NCBI GenBank assembly: GCA_021014325.1
Contig: CM037476.1
Location: 22,232,827 to 22,296,826, forward strand
DNA: 64,000 nucleotides
DNA from: Plazaster borealis
Lineage: Eukaryota; Echinodermata; Asteroidea; Forcipulatida; Labidiasteridae
Direction of reading: 5' to 3'
In this document: one piece after another, positions 33,288-42,067 of the stretch
Layout: each line of letters starts with the position of its first letter
Numbering within the stretch: position 1 is the stretch's first letter
Notes under the pieces: model-generated
What the model was told of the DNA's origin: nothing
The model's input: only the letters and a program-made list of their open reading frames with translations
Database searches by the model: none
Position numbers and translations under genes: made by a program

Positions 33288-33441
33288 TCTCATTGCAAGA
33301 CATCCAGATGCGTAAAGCCTTCAAAAGCTCCACGTTATTGGACCAAGAGGTGGTGGCAAATTACACAATGCCCTCGGCAATGCGGGAAACCTACATGCGC
33401 TGTGACAAACCGCCCAAGCTCAATCTCCTAACCCCTTACAG
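33288..33441 (+). CDS. WASF: WASF exon 2a, alternative version a (residues 90-141)
   Basis: Acceptor 'accatcccgcag' ends at 33287 and donor TACAG|GTAAAA begins at 33442. The 154 bases enter in phase 1 and leave two bases of an Arg codon. The peptide begins VSLQDIQMRKAF and ends RETYMRCDKPPKLNLLTPYR, with SLQDI-MRKAF-SST and NLLTPYR matching vertebrate WAVE closely. Tyr125, equivalent to the regulatory tyrosine at this position in WAVE1, is in RETYMRC. In WAVE complex structures this stretch runs along CYFIP/Sra1. Of the two versions, this is the more conventional. Confidence 0.95.
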
Positions 33442-33768
33442 GTAAAACCAGTAACAAAACCCCCCTGTCTATTCCCAAACGGGCACAGAGGATCTTTAAC
33501 ATTCCCAATTGGGTAGGAGGATCGGATTAGGATTTGGAGATGAATCTTATCCATACTTAAGTGCTTCTCACTTCACGACTGCTTAAAAAACATAAATACA
33601 AATAATATATGAAAATGATTAATTCCACTAAATATTTTGGGGAATGCTCAACTCTGCTTTTTCCTGAGATTGAAAATATTAATGAAAATTCTAAATTAAT
33701 TAAAACACAATTACCATTTGAACGCAACTGTTCTGCATCTTCACCTTGGCTTGAAATACCCAACGGAC

Positions 33769-34220
33769 CAGTGGCAAGGGTCTGTGTGCCAGTGATCCCC
33801 ACAGCTAAACAAATCCTGCATTTTAGAGTTTTTACAAACATATACTTTTGAAGATTTGCTGATGTATCCTTTTAGCTCCTCGATTCAAAATTTTCTCCTG
33901 AAAGACAAAAAGTGGCAAGGGTCCAGTAATGTGTCGGTGACCCCCACAACTAAACAAAATCCTGCATTCGAGAGTTTTTACAAAGACATAGGCCTACTTT
34001 TGAAGATTTGCTGATGTATCCTTTTAGCTCCTCAATTCAAAATTTTCTCCTGAAAGACAAAAAGTGGCAAAGTTCCAGTAATGTGTCGGTGCCCCCCACA
34101 ACTGAACAAATCCTGCATTCTAGGGTTTTTACAAACACATACACCTGTACGTATACTTTCGAAGATTTGCTGATGTATCCTTATAGCTTCTCGATTCAAA
34201 ATATTTCCTCCTGAAAGATG
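33769..34220. repeat. Intronic tandem repeat, three units of ~140-158 bp
   Basis: Units begin at 33769, 33909 and 34067 with 'agtggcaagggtcc(a/t)g' and share 'cccccacaactaaacaaa', 'ttttgaagatttgctgatgt' and 'aattttctcctgaaagac'. They lie between exons 2a and 2b. The second unit has gained TAGGCCTA at 33989 relative to the first. Confidence 0.85.
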
Positions 34221-35160
34221 AAGAAAAAAAATCACACCATAAAAACAAAGAAGTCGTGAGCTACATCTACAAGACCGAGTGTTCTAGTGGACACTGTCTT
34301 GAAAATTTAATTGTCTATGTGTCATTGCTTTGCTCATTTTGCATTGCTGTCCAATGTATAATGCATGCGCACCTGTTCTATTGCATAGATACAGTCAGTG
34401 TGATGTACATGTCAGAATTCTAAGAGGTCAACCCAGCGAGTTGTAAAGAAACATTTTTCTTCATATATGATTGTATACAAGTTCTAGATGATGACAAAGG
34501 GCATCAAAAAGTTATCAATGTGAAAACGGGCGATAAATCTAAATGCCATCCTGGAATTGCCTTGTCATCCAGAAACATCCCCCTTTGATATCAAGCCGGC
34601 CACAAATCACCTTGGACTGTGCCGGCTTGATCCCGTTGACTTGATTGTCCGTAGCGATGACTCACCGTCGTCGGGGTGTCGTGAATACCTCACTCTCACT
34701 CTCTCTCTCCCCCTTCCCCGGTTCCCTGAAGACCGGTCTCCCTCTCTCTTTGCTCTGACAGCTAATTATTGAGGGTTATGCACCGCAGCTGTTGGGGGGG
34801 GGGACCATTTCGCATTTTAATCGTTTGTCATGAAAATGAAATATGCCGTTTTGGACACTTGTCAATGAGTGTGATGCGTAGATCATTGTGGATCAAGCAA
34901 TCCTTGATGCTCTTGACTTTGTCGGAGAGGAGGCTTGTTTAAGACGCCGTGGCAAATTACATTTTCAGATGGTTTCCGATCGTTTGAATATCGAAGAGCA
35001 ATCAAGGTATACACATCTACATGTAAGTGTTATTTGGCCACGGAGGGAAAGCAAAATTCAAAGATTCTAAAATATTTATAGGATATAAACCCCCCCCCCT
35101 CCTAAAAAGAGATATAATATATTTGGAATTATGAGACCCATTTTGCATACTATACGTGCA
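34221..35160. other. Intronic stretch between exons 2a and 2b
   Basis: No exon recognised. It contains a CT-rich run near 34690-34750, and G or C homopolymers at 34794 and 35090. Confidence 0.5.
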
Positions 35161-35162
35161 AG

Positions 35163-35421
35163 TAGCATCTTGTAACGGTTTACAAGGTGCTGTGGCGCAA
35201 GCTTTATGCAGCCCACCAAGCCAGAAACACTGGGGCGAACCTGTTCTCATAACGATAAGTGTACTGGATTCTTTTACTTGCATTACACACACACAGGACC
35301 AACGGCTTTACGTCCCATCCGAAGGACACAATTGTCAAGACCGGGACTCGAACCCACGCTCTGCTGATCAGAAACACCAGAGCTCATGAGTGCGGTTTGC
35401 TTGACCGCTTGGCCGCGCCAA
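35163..35421 (-). mobile_element. tRNA-derived SINE copy
   Basis: On the minus strand, an A-box-like 'tggcgcggccaagcggtcaa' then a B-box 'gggttcgagtcccgg' (near 35340) start the element. The body contains 'ggatgggacgtaaagccg' and 'agtacacttatcgttatgag' as in the 39.4-39.8 kb copy. It lies about 450 bp before exon 2b. Confidence 0.75.
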
Positions 35422-35873
35422 ATGTCCTGGCCCATGACACAATTGGCAGGCCAGATAAACATAAATAATGGCAATGGAGATGTATTTAATGGTATTGAAA
35501 GAAATTTCTAAATCTAAAAAGAAATTTTTTCCTCAAGTTAAACTACAATAACAAGTAATTTAGAAGCAAAAATTGTACAACAAAAAATAAGGTAAATAGT
35601 GGATTATGAATGATTGTTTAAAAACTCAGGAAAACGTTTAGAGTTGTTTCATCGGGGAAATATAAAAGAAACTGCACACAATGTTTGCAGTGCATTTGCA
35701 ACCATTCAAAAAGGGACTCCGACCTTAAAAGTTCACCTGACATTAAGAAGTAATTGAGAAGCACTATGGATGGCCAAGTTGATCTCCAAATCTTAATCCT
35801 TCCCTCCCAGGGCATCACAGATTCCCTCCCAATTAATGAAATTAAATCCAATCCAAACAAACCCAATGTTTAG

Positions 35874-36027
35874 TGGAGCTGACGCAGCTGTTGGACGTAC
35901 AGCAGTTTCGGGCTAGCACCATTCCAGACGTGGTGACGTTTGACGCAAACACCATGCAAGCGGGCATGCGGGAGACCTACCTCAGATGTGACCCGCCACC
36001 TGATCTCAATGTCTTGAGTCAGTATAG
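35874..36027 (+). CDS. WASF: WASF exon 2b, alternative version b (residues 90-141)
   Basis: Acceptor 'aacccaatgtttag' ends at 35873 and donor TATAG|GTAAAG begins at 36028. The 154-base exon is the same length and phase as exon 2a. The peptide begins VELTQLLDVQQF and ends RETYLRCDPPPDLNVLSQYR. By eye 23 of 52 residues match exon 2a, concentrated in the C-terminal half, including Tyr125. The N-terminal half (TQLLDVQQF, TIPDVVTFDANT) is strongly diverged. It is open, GC-richer than its flanks and has good splice sites, so it looks functional. Splicing after 2a would hit TAG at 35914-35916. Confidence 0.9.
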
Positions 36028-36202
36028 GTAAAGTAAAGCCCGACTGGGAATAGTACCCAGAATGGGATAGTGCCCGAGTACGGATAGTGACCGCTTTGGG
36101 GATTTAAACCCGATATGGAAAAATGCCCAGATTTGTATTTCATGTCTGCTTGTGGGGGAGCCAAAGCCATATCCAATGATTTGGTTTTGGCTATGGCCAC
36201 AG

Positions 36203-36392
36203 CCAGGGCCAAAATTCATAGAGCTGCTTAAGTTCAAAACAAAATTATGTTTACCTAATATGTTTACCAACCAAACTACCATGTCACATGCACTATCTCA
36301 GGTGACTGGTTTCCTGCTTATTTCTGCTTAGCAGAATATTTAACTAAGCAATAGTTTCAGCTTAAGCAGCTCTATGAAATTGGGCCCAGATC
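36203..36392. mobile_element. Terminal-inverted-repeat element, family L
   Basis: Left 'gggccaaaattcatagagct' then gcttaag; right 'gcttaagcagctctatgaaa' then TTGGGCCC. The interior 'accatgtcaca' and 'tgactggt' is shared by all copies. Located in the intron after exon 2b. Confidence 0.8.
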
Positions 36393-36510
36393 ACTTCAAA
36401 CTCCTAATTAGTTTTTTCCATTCCACAATCCCTCATTAATGTTGCTGCAGCTGGTGGTGGCTGCAGCTCAAAGCCAGAGTCCTCTAATTTGGACATGGCT
36501 CGTCTCCCAG

Positions 36511-36662
36511 TAGACTGTGCAAGTCTCACTCGTATTCGAGCGTACATGTACGACCCGTTAAAGTGCACAAATTTGTTCCCTTCTCACTTCACATCAATGA
36601 ATAAAGGAACCCGAGATTCCCCCAAATTTTGGAATAACATGTCCGCGAGACTTGCATGGCCT
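36511..36662. mobile_element. Short family N derivative
   Basis: Left TAGACTGTGCAAGTCTCAC, right 'ccgcgagacttgcatggcct'. Most of the interior is deleted compared with 27121-28802. Confidence 0.55.
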
Positions 36663-37513
36663 ACAGGGATATTGCCCAAATGAGAATACCCAGATAAGAA
36701 TAAGTCCCATTTAAGAATGAAGCCCATTTGAGAATAACAAGCCCAGGTTTGGATCGAATTGTGAATTTACCCCCAGTTGCGATACATCTTGATCTTCTTT
36801 GCTTAAAAAAACCAACCTGAATGAGATCGGGAAAAAATTGCTTTTTTAGGGTTAGTAACCCAATTGAAGTTTTTTGCATCCTTGTGGGGAAACTTCACCT
36901 AGATTCAAGGCTTGGCTTTATTTAAGAGACGGGGCTTCATCTAAACAAATGAAATAGAGGCCTAGCGCTCCACAGCAATGACATGCTTGGGAAAATATGA
37001 CTCAAGTGGCTTTGTGACACGCATCAATGCACATGAACGCCGTCTAATGTTGATCACTTTTACTTCCTTAATAAATCAAACATTATATACTAAGCTAAAA
37101 GGGGTGGGTTATAATAAAGAAGAGGGGGGTCAAATTAAAGTGCAGATTGTCATTAAAAGCTTTTAAACACATGTATGTGTCAGAGCTGCCAACTCTCCCT
37201 GATTCTGTAGAAAGTTCCCTGAAAATAAACCAATCTTTCCATGCTCTGATGAATAAATTTGAAAATCTCCCCTGGTTTTATGGAAACCTTTTTTCCCTAT
37301 TTATGTTGAATGTACAGGTAATTATAAATATCTCCCTGATTGTTGGACAAAATCTCCCTGATTGCAAGATGCAAATGTTGGCAGCTCTGGTGTGTACAAA
37401 AGAAGACAGTCTGAGCTGTGACCCTTGCATTGTATAATCGAGGGTGAAATTGATCTTTTCAGTCGATTTGAATGAAGTTATATATTCAGCATTGTATTGT
37501 CCACACCCCCAGT

Positions 37514-37910
37514 TTTAAAAGGTTTGTGTACGTTTGGTAATGACTCTAAAAAATAATGGTAATAAAAACTTACTTGGTAAGAAGTACAGCAGCTTTGGAT
37601 AGTATAATGCATTTTGAGAAAATTTTCACTTCAAAGTACTGCGGTTATGGAAAAATATTTCACTTTTTTTCCCCAAAAATTTGAATCTGAGAAGCGTTAC
37701 TGCAGTAACGTTTCTCAGATAGTGTATTCAAATTGCAGATTATTCCTCCTGCGTGGACATAACCGCTACAGATTTTCGGCAATATCTCAAAAACGCTACC
37801 ACCTTTTAAAATTAAATTTTCAAGGTTAGTTTTATGGTATAAATCTACAACTATATAGGATTGAAACAAACAGTGGGTTCTAATTACCAAACATATACAA
37901 TCCCTTTAAA
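37514..37910. repeat. Terminal-inverted-repeat element, family B
   Basis: 'ttttaaaaggtttgtgtacg' to 'acatatacaatccctttaaa', with the central dyad 'cgttactgcagtaacg'. It is a clean reference copy without TACATGTA gains. Confidence 0.8.
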
Positions 37911-38196
37911 TAGAGGCTTCCTGAATCTGGTGATGGGTTTTGTACCTACATTTACATGTACCTAATATACCCTCGTTGACCCTGGAGGGACAAAAGGCTG
38001 TTTGGGTTTTGTAGATGTTTTTAATGCTTGTTGACTTGTCACACACAAGACAATTTTTGAAGGCAACTTTGAGGGCCAACCAACTGCACTCCATAAACAA
38101 AATTATCACTTCGGTGGAACAAGAGACATTTTTGCAATCATTGTCTTATTATTCCCAATGCAGAGCTTGATTTTCACAAAGTGCTAAGGTTCGTCT

Positions 38197-38577
38197 TGAG
38201 GGGGTGCTTTCGTCATGATCAAAGCAGGCCTGTGGCTGTTCATGGAATTATGAACTCTCACACAGTTCCTTCACTCGCGCACCCTCCCTCCATAGCATAT
38301 CTTTTGAGGGCAGTAACTGCAGAGTTCATGAATTCATGTGCAGCCACTGGCCAGGGCCCAATTTCATAGAGCTGCTTAAGCACAAAAAGCTGCTCAGCAC
38401 AAAACAATTATGCTGAGCAGGTTTAGATTACCATTCAAAATACCATGTCACATGTACAATTTGTGACTGGTATCCTGCCCATTTTTGCTCTGCGGAAATT
38501 TGTTAAGCAATGGTTTGTGCTTAAGCAACTCTATGAAATTGGGCCCTGCTTTGATCATGTCGATACTGCCCCTTCAA
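38197..38577. mobile_element. Family M element interrupted by family L
   Basis: Left arm 'gagggggtgctttcgtcatg' then atcaaagcaggcc; right arm 'tgctttgatcatgtcgatac' then tgccccttcaag. The intact copy at 20488 reads ggcc|tgctttg without interruption where the family L element (38354-38547) lies here, so the empty-site equivalent is visible. Confidence 0.8.
38354..38547. mobile_element. Family L element nested in family M
   Basis: AGGGCCCAATTTCATAGAGC to GCTCTATGAAATTGGGCCC-like ends ('aactctatgaaattgggccc'), about 194 bp, flanked by ggcc and tgctttg. Target duplication length is ambiguous because element ends and target share GGCC. Confidence 0.85.
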
Positions 38578-39073
38578 GATGGTTTGTCAATTTTGCCATA
38601 GTGATTTGTAATGTGACATCACACGTTGCGTAGCAATTAGATTGATACACATATCAAGATCAATCCTAGCCCTTTGTGAAATCCGCCCAAGGAATACGAC
38701 CAGGTGACTGTTCTTCCCCCCTCTCGGAGATTGCATCATACCAGAGCCGTATATTGAGAGAGTTGCGACAACTTGCGATTAGAAGCCATTTTGTGTATAA
38801 AAAAAAGGCATTGGCGAATACAGGGTGCCAGACTAGTCTGCCCATTGGGTTGTGCTGCATTTGAACCGAAAATGGCGTCCTGCAACCACGTGACCGAAGA
38901 AAAACTGGTCCCTGTATGTCACAACTCTCTCAATACACAGCTCTGCATCCAAGTGGTTGCCCAGAAATTGCCCTTAGTGACAATGCCCTTAGATTAAATT
39001 CAAACAATATCTCCTCCAAGACGGTACCATTTTTAAAAAGTCTTAAACCGTTTTCTGTCGTTTTGTCTTTCAG

Positions 39074-39191
39074 GGAAGATGGCAAGGAAGCTTTGAAGTT
39101 CTACACCGACCCGAAGTACTTCTTCCAGCTTTGGTGCGAAGAGATGCAGAAGAATATTACGGATATAAGAGAAAAGAAGAATAGGAAAAAG
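39074..39191 (+). CDS. WASF: WASF exon 3: end of WAVE homology domain (residues 141-180)
   Basis: Acceptor 'gtcgttttgtctttcag' ends at 39073. The first G completes the Arg codon begun in exon 2a or 2b. Residues EDGKEALKFYTDPKYFFQLW, then CEEMQKNITDIREKKNRKK, match the conserved vertebrate segment DGKE-LKFYT-P-YFF-LW. The tyrosines at KFYT (151 by this count) and KYFF correspond to positions phosphorylated by Abl-family kinases in vertebrate WAVEs. Donor AAAAAG|GTACGG at 39192, phase 0. If neither exon 2a nor 2b were used, the exon 1-3 junction would reach TGA at 39094. Confidence 0.95.
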
Positions 39192-39405
39192 GTACGGGTG
39201 TAAGCATTGCGCAAGTTCGCGCGAGGGATTTTTTTTGGGGGGGGGGGGCGCTCCGAAGGTGTTCCGGCTTTAATAAATGGTCCACTGTAGGCCAGTCCAG
39301 AAAACATTTGGCGGATCTGCACATCATCGGATGTGAAGTGGTTAACCTCGAGTCCACGCTCTTCGGATGAGGACGTTAAAACTGCATGTCCTGTGCATTG
39401 TGTAA

Positions 39406-39822
39406 TTCACATAATAATAATGTAGTCTTATATAGCGCATGTATCCACCAATAAGGTGCTCAAGGCACTTGAACAAAGAGAGACACTTTTTAAGTTAGGT
39501 TTTGAAGTTTTTAAAAAAAAAATGATTTATGAGGTCTACCGATTTATGTAGCACCCAAGGTGCTGCTGCGCACTCGGCAGCCACTGCCAGAAGCACTGGG
39601 GCAAACCTCTTCTCTTAACGATAAGTGTACTGGGTTCTTTTACGTGCATTACACAACACACAGAACCAACAGCTTTACGTCCCATCTGAAGGACGAAGCA
39701 ATAATGGTTTAAGTGTCATGCATAAGGACACAAGTGTCATGACCAGGACTCGAACCCACACTCTGCTTGACCAGAAACACCAGAGCTTGAGTCTGGTGCG
39801 CTTGACCGCTCGGCCACGACAC
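39406..39822 (-). mobile_element. tRNA-derived SINE (longest copy)
   Basis: Read on the minus strand from 39822: A-box 'tggccgagcgg', a Leu-type arm around 'agactcaagctctgg', B-box 'gggttcgagtcctgg' (near 39750), then a body with 'gatgggacgtaaagctgttg' and 'cgttaagagaagaggtttgc'. The tail contains 'cttgagcaccttattggtgg' then 'atacatgcgctatataagac' and ends in ATTATTAT. Tails of this kind recur in SINEs of many aquatic animals. The head resembles tRNA-Leu. Lies in WASF intron 3. Confidence 0.8.
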
Positions 39823-39853
39823 ATCACGTACATTACCCAGGACACACTACTTA

Positions 39854-40639
39854 GGCCAAACAAAATAAATGTTCTGTTTCCAGTTACCCGACCTACCCTA
39901 ATTTTCCGCGACCCTAAACTTTTTATTCGGCTTGGAAAGGGAAAAAAAAAAAAAAAAAAAAAAGTCTAAAACAATAAAATAAAACAAAAAATAAAATAAA
40001 ATATATATATTGTTGTTCCATGGACAAAATGTCTGCCTTTGACCAACTTAACATGTTTAAAACAAAACTGAAATAAAAACCACAAGACATCAAGTCAAAT
40101 TTGAGTCGACAATTTTGCGATCTACGGCCGTTGTCATGTGCGTTGCATAGCGCAATCACAGAGCGCAATATACAGAGCGCAAACTACAAATTGCGCACGC
40201 TTTTGCTTGATCGGCAGATTGAGCTGCAAATTCTGCAGAGCGCAAACTACAAATTGCGCACAATTTTGTCAAATTCGTTGCGCAAATCCGTTGAATGCGC
40301 TCAACAGATGAAGGAATGACGATTTAGACATCGTTTTAGCTGAAAAATTATAATTTTTAGAAATATATTTGACACAATCGTACCTCCATAATAACCAGCA
40401 ACATCTCCTGCATACCCCATGTTAGTTTAAAGCATACTAAAGAGGTATTTCATAGGTTTTGGAGCAGTTTTTTGTCACTGTTGTTTTTGTTGAATTGAAT
40501 TGGGGAAGTTGGGAATTTTTACACACTTGCCAAACGTATCAGAACAAACAAAAAACGTAAACAAACAAAAATTCCCGACCTACCTACCATATTTTAGGAT
40601 GCCATGTAATCGGAAACAGAACATTTATTTTGTTTGGCC
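39854..40639. mobile_element. PIF/Harbinger-like element, family J, with TTGCGC dyads
   Basis: Ends GGCCAAACAAAATAAATGTT / complement, about 30 bp of terminal repeats, flanked by TTA at 39851-39853 and 40640-40642. Subterminal 'ccgacctacc' occurs on both sides. The core at 40140-40310 contains repeated 'agagcgcaaactacaaattg' then cgcac and several GCGCAA/TTGCGC half-sites. An A-run of more than 20 bp lies at 39941. No transposase seen. Confidence 0.8.
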
Positions 40640-40708
40640 TTATGGAAGAGAAGGGTCTTTCCAGGTGTTTCTGGGTCGGCTGCAGAATGCGCCCTCTCTG
40701 AGCATGTT

Positions 40709-41022
40709 CAGGGCTCGATATTTGCACTGGACCACAGGCCGGAGGCCAGTGATTTCAGCACTGGGCCAGTAAGCTCATAACTGGACAAGTCCGACGGTGT
40801 TGTGTTTTTTTTTCAATTGTTGACTTTCAGGTTAATAAAAATCTTTCAATTCTGTTGAGCATTGAAGAATACTTTCCCATAATACAATCAAGATAAATCT
40901 TCTCTCAGTGCTTGTTCAAATCAAACATGACTGGTCTTGTGAATAAACATCTGGTCCAGTAAACATTTTGGGTTACACGCCGAGCCTTGTGAATTGTTTT
41001 CTCCCCAAATACGAGCCCTGAT
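40709..41022. repeat. Dispersed element, family I (best copy)
   Basis: CAGGGCTCGATATTTGCAC at the left and 'caaatacgagccctg' at the right form an inverted terminal pair. Interior 'accacaggccggaggccagt', 'gcttgttcaaatcaaacatg' and 'tctggtccagtaaacatttt'. No protein coding. Confidence 0.75.
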
Positions 41023-41274
41023 TTTTGGAGTATTGGCCCAATTCGCCTGATCTCATCGTCACAATGATCTTGTTTGCACCGTTTTTGGGAATCAATGTCC
41101 AACTGTGTTGTACAGTGCACATTTTACACGACGCGGCGTTTAAACGCACGCTTGCCATAAATTGTCCGTGTTGTTGAGGTGCATTTGAACATGTCATTAA
41201 AGACTTGCTGCCATATGAATTTATTTATTAAAATAATTTATAAAGGGTTAATAATTTTGTGAATGAGTAGTATG

Positions 41275-41553
41275 TTGAAGAAAAATATTATTTGGTTTTG
41301 CCCTTACACCGATTATTAAGCACTGTATACTCAGTACTTTCCCGAGTCCTGTGAACAAATTCCAAAGGCATATCAATGGTCTAGGTAGGTAGTCTAGTGG
41401 TAAGACATCTGCTCTAGCATGGCAAAGGTTGTGGGTTCGAATCCCAGAGGGATATGCCTTTGGATCTCTTTTACGGGACTTGGGAAAGTACTGAGTATAC
41501 AGTGCTTAATACACATCCATGCAAGGGCAAAAACCTAATAAAATTCTTCATCC
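41275..41553. mobile_element. Foldback element with a 76-nt tRNA-like centre
   Basis: Two ~100-bp arms are inverted copies of each other: left 'aagcactgtatactcagtac' and 'tccaaaggcatatc', right 'gatatgcctttgga' and 'gtactgagtatacagtgctt'. The 76 nt between them are tRNA-like (separate entry). The transcript would form a very long hairpin capped by that sequence. It lies in WASF intron 3, sense orientation. Confidence 0.8.
41375..41450 (+). ncRNA. tRNA-like sequence with Pol III A and B boxes
   Basis: A-box TAGTCTAGTGG (41390-41400) and B-box GGTTCGAATCC (41434-41444) match the internal RNA polymerase III promoter consensus. A D-stem (gtct/agac) with loop agtggta and a T-stem (tggg/ccca) form. 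The anticodon stem is imperfect, with a possible AGC. The first and last seven bases do not pair as an acceptor stem; the flanking inverted repeat takes that position instead. I therefore do not call it a functional tRNA gene. Confidence 0.55.
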
Positions 41554-41558
41554 CCGAT

Positions 41559-41735
41559 CAGGGTTCTCCCCATGCACAAGCTAGCGTATTTGGCCGATAC
41601 ACGTGATTTACGTGCCGTTACATGCAAATTTCGGCCGATACGAAAAGAAAAAAAAGAAAAAAAAAAAAAAAAATTAAATGATAATTTCACAAAAACAGTT
41701 TTGAAAAAACCTTGGGACCTTGGGAGAATCCTGCC
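41559..41735 (+). repeat. Family H fragment (left part)
   Basis: CAGGGTTCTCCCCATGCAC, 'aagctagcgtatttggccga' and 'aatttcggccgatacg', then an A-run and 'cttgggagaatcctg'. The central part is deleted. Confidence 0.6.
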
Positions 41736-42067
41736 GATGTAAAATTAACATTTATTCATTTTGGATAAAATTAGTGCCTTAGGAAACCTACAAATAAAAA
41801 TCAAAGATGGGCTTGCAACTTTTCAATAGATCAGCTGACTTCCTTCTTTGTTGTTCTTTATGTGCTATAGAAAACTGGAAAACATTTTATGTTGTTTTGA
41901 GTGCACGGTAGTTTCCTCTGTTTTGGCGATAAACATTATATCTGAAAAGATGATTTATTTGCAGATTTTTATAGTGATAACAATTCACCATAGCTGAATG
42001 GCAATACGGCACTACTGTTAACTCTCAAACTTATTATCCTTTTTACTTGCCAACGTTGTTATTTCAG

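Noticed and set aside
32562..33445. 289- and 239-codon ORFs reading through the CT-rich array into WASF exon 2a
   Set aside because: Intronic minisatellite translation. Only the last part, after the acceptor at 33287, is real coding sequence, and only in one frame.
39750..39822. A minus-strand tRNA-Leu gene
   Set aside because: The A and B boxes belong to a SINE head with a SINE body and an ATT-rich tail. Further copies are at 35.2-35.4 and 11.8 kb.
41375..41450. A functional tRNA-Ala (AGC) gene
   Set aside because: A and B boxes are perfect, but the acceptor stem does not pair and the anticodon stem is imperfect. It is part of an inverted-repeat element.
42047..42067. Start of a separate protein at the ATG at 42047
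   Set aside because: It lies in the polypyrimidine/acceptor region of WASF intron 3; the reading frame belongs to exon 4.
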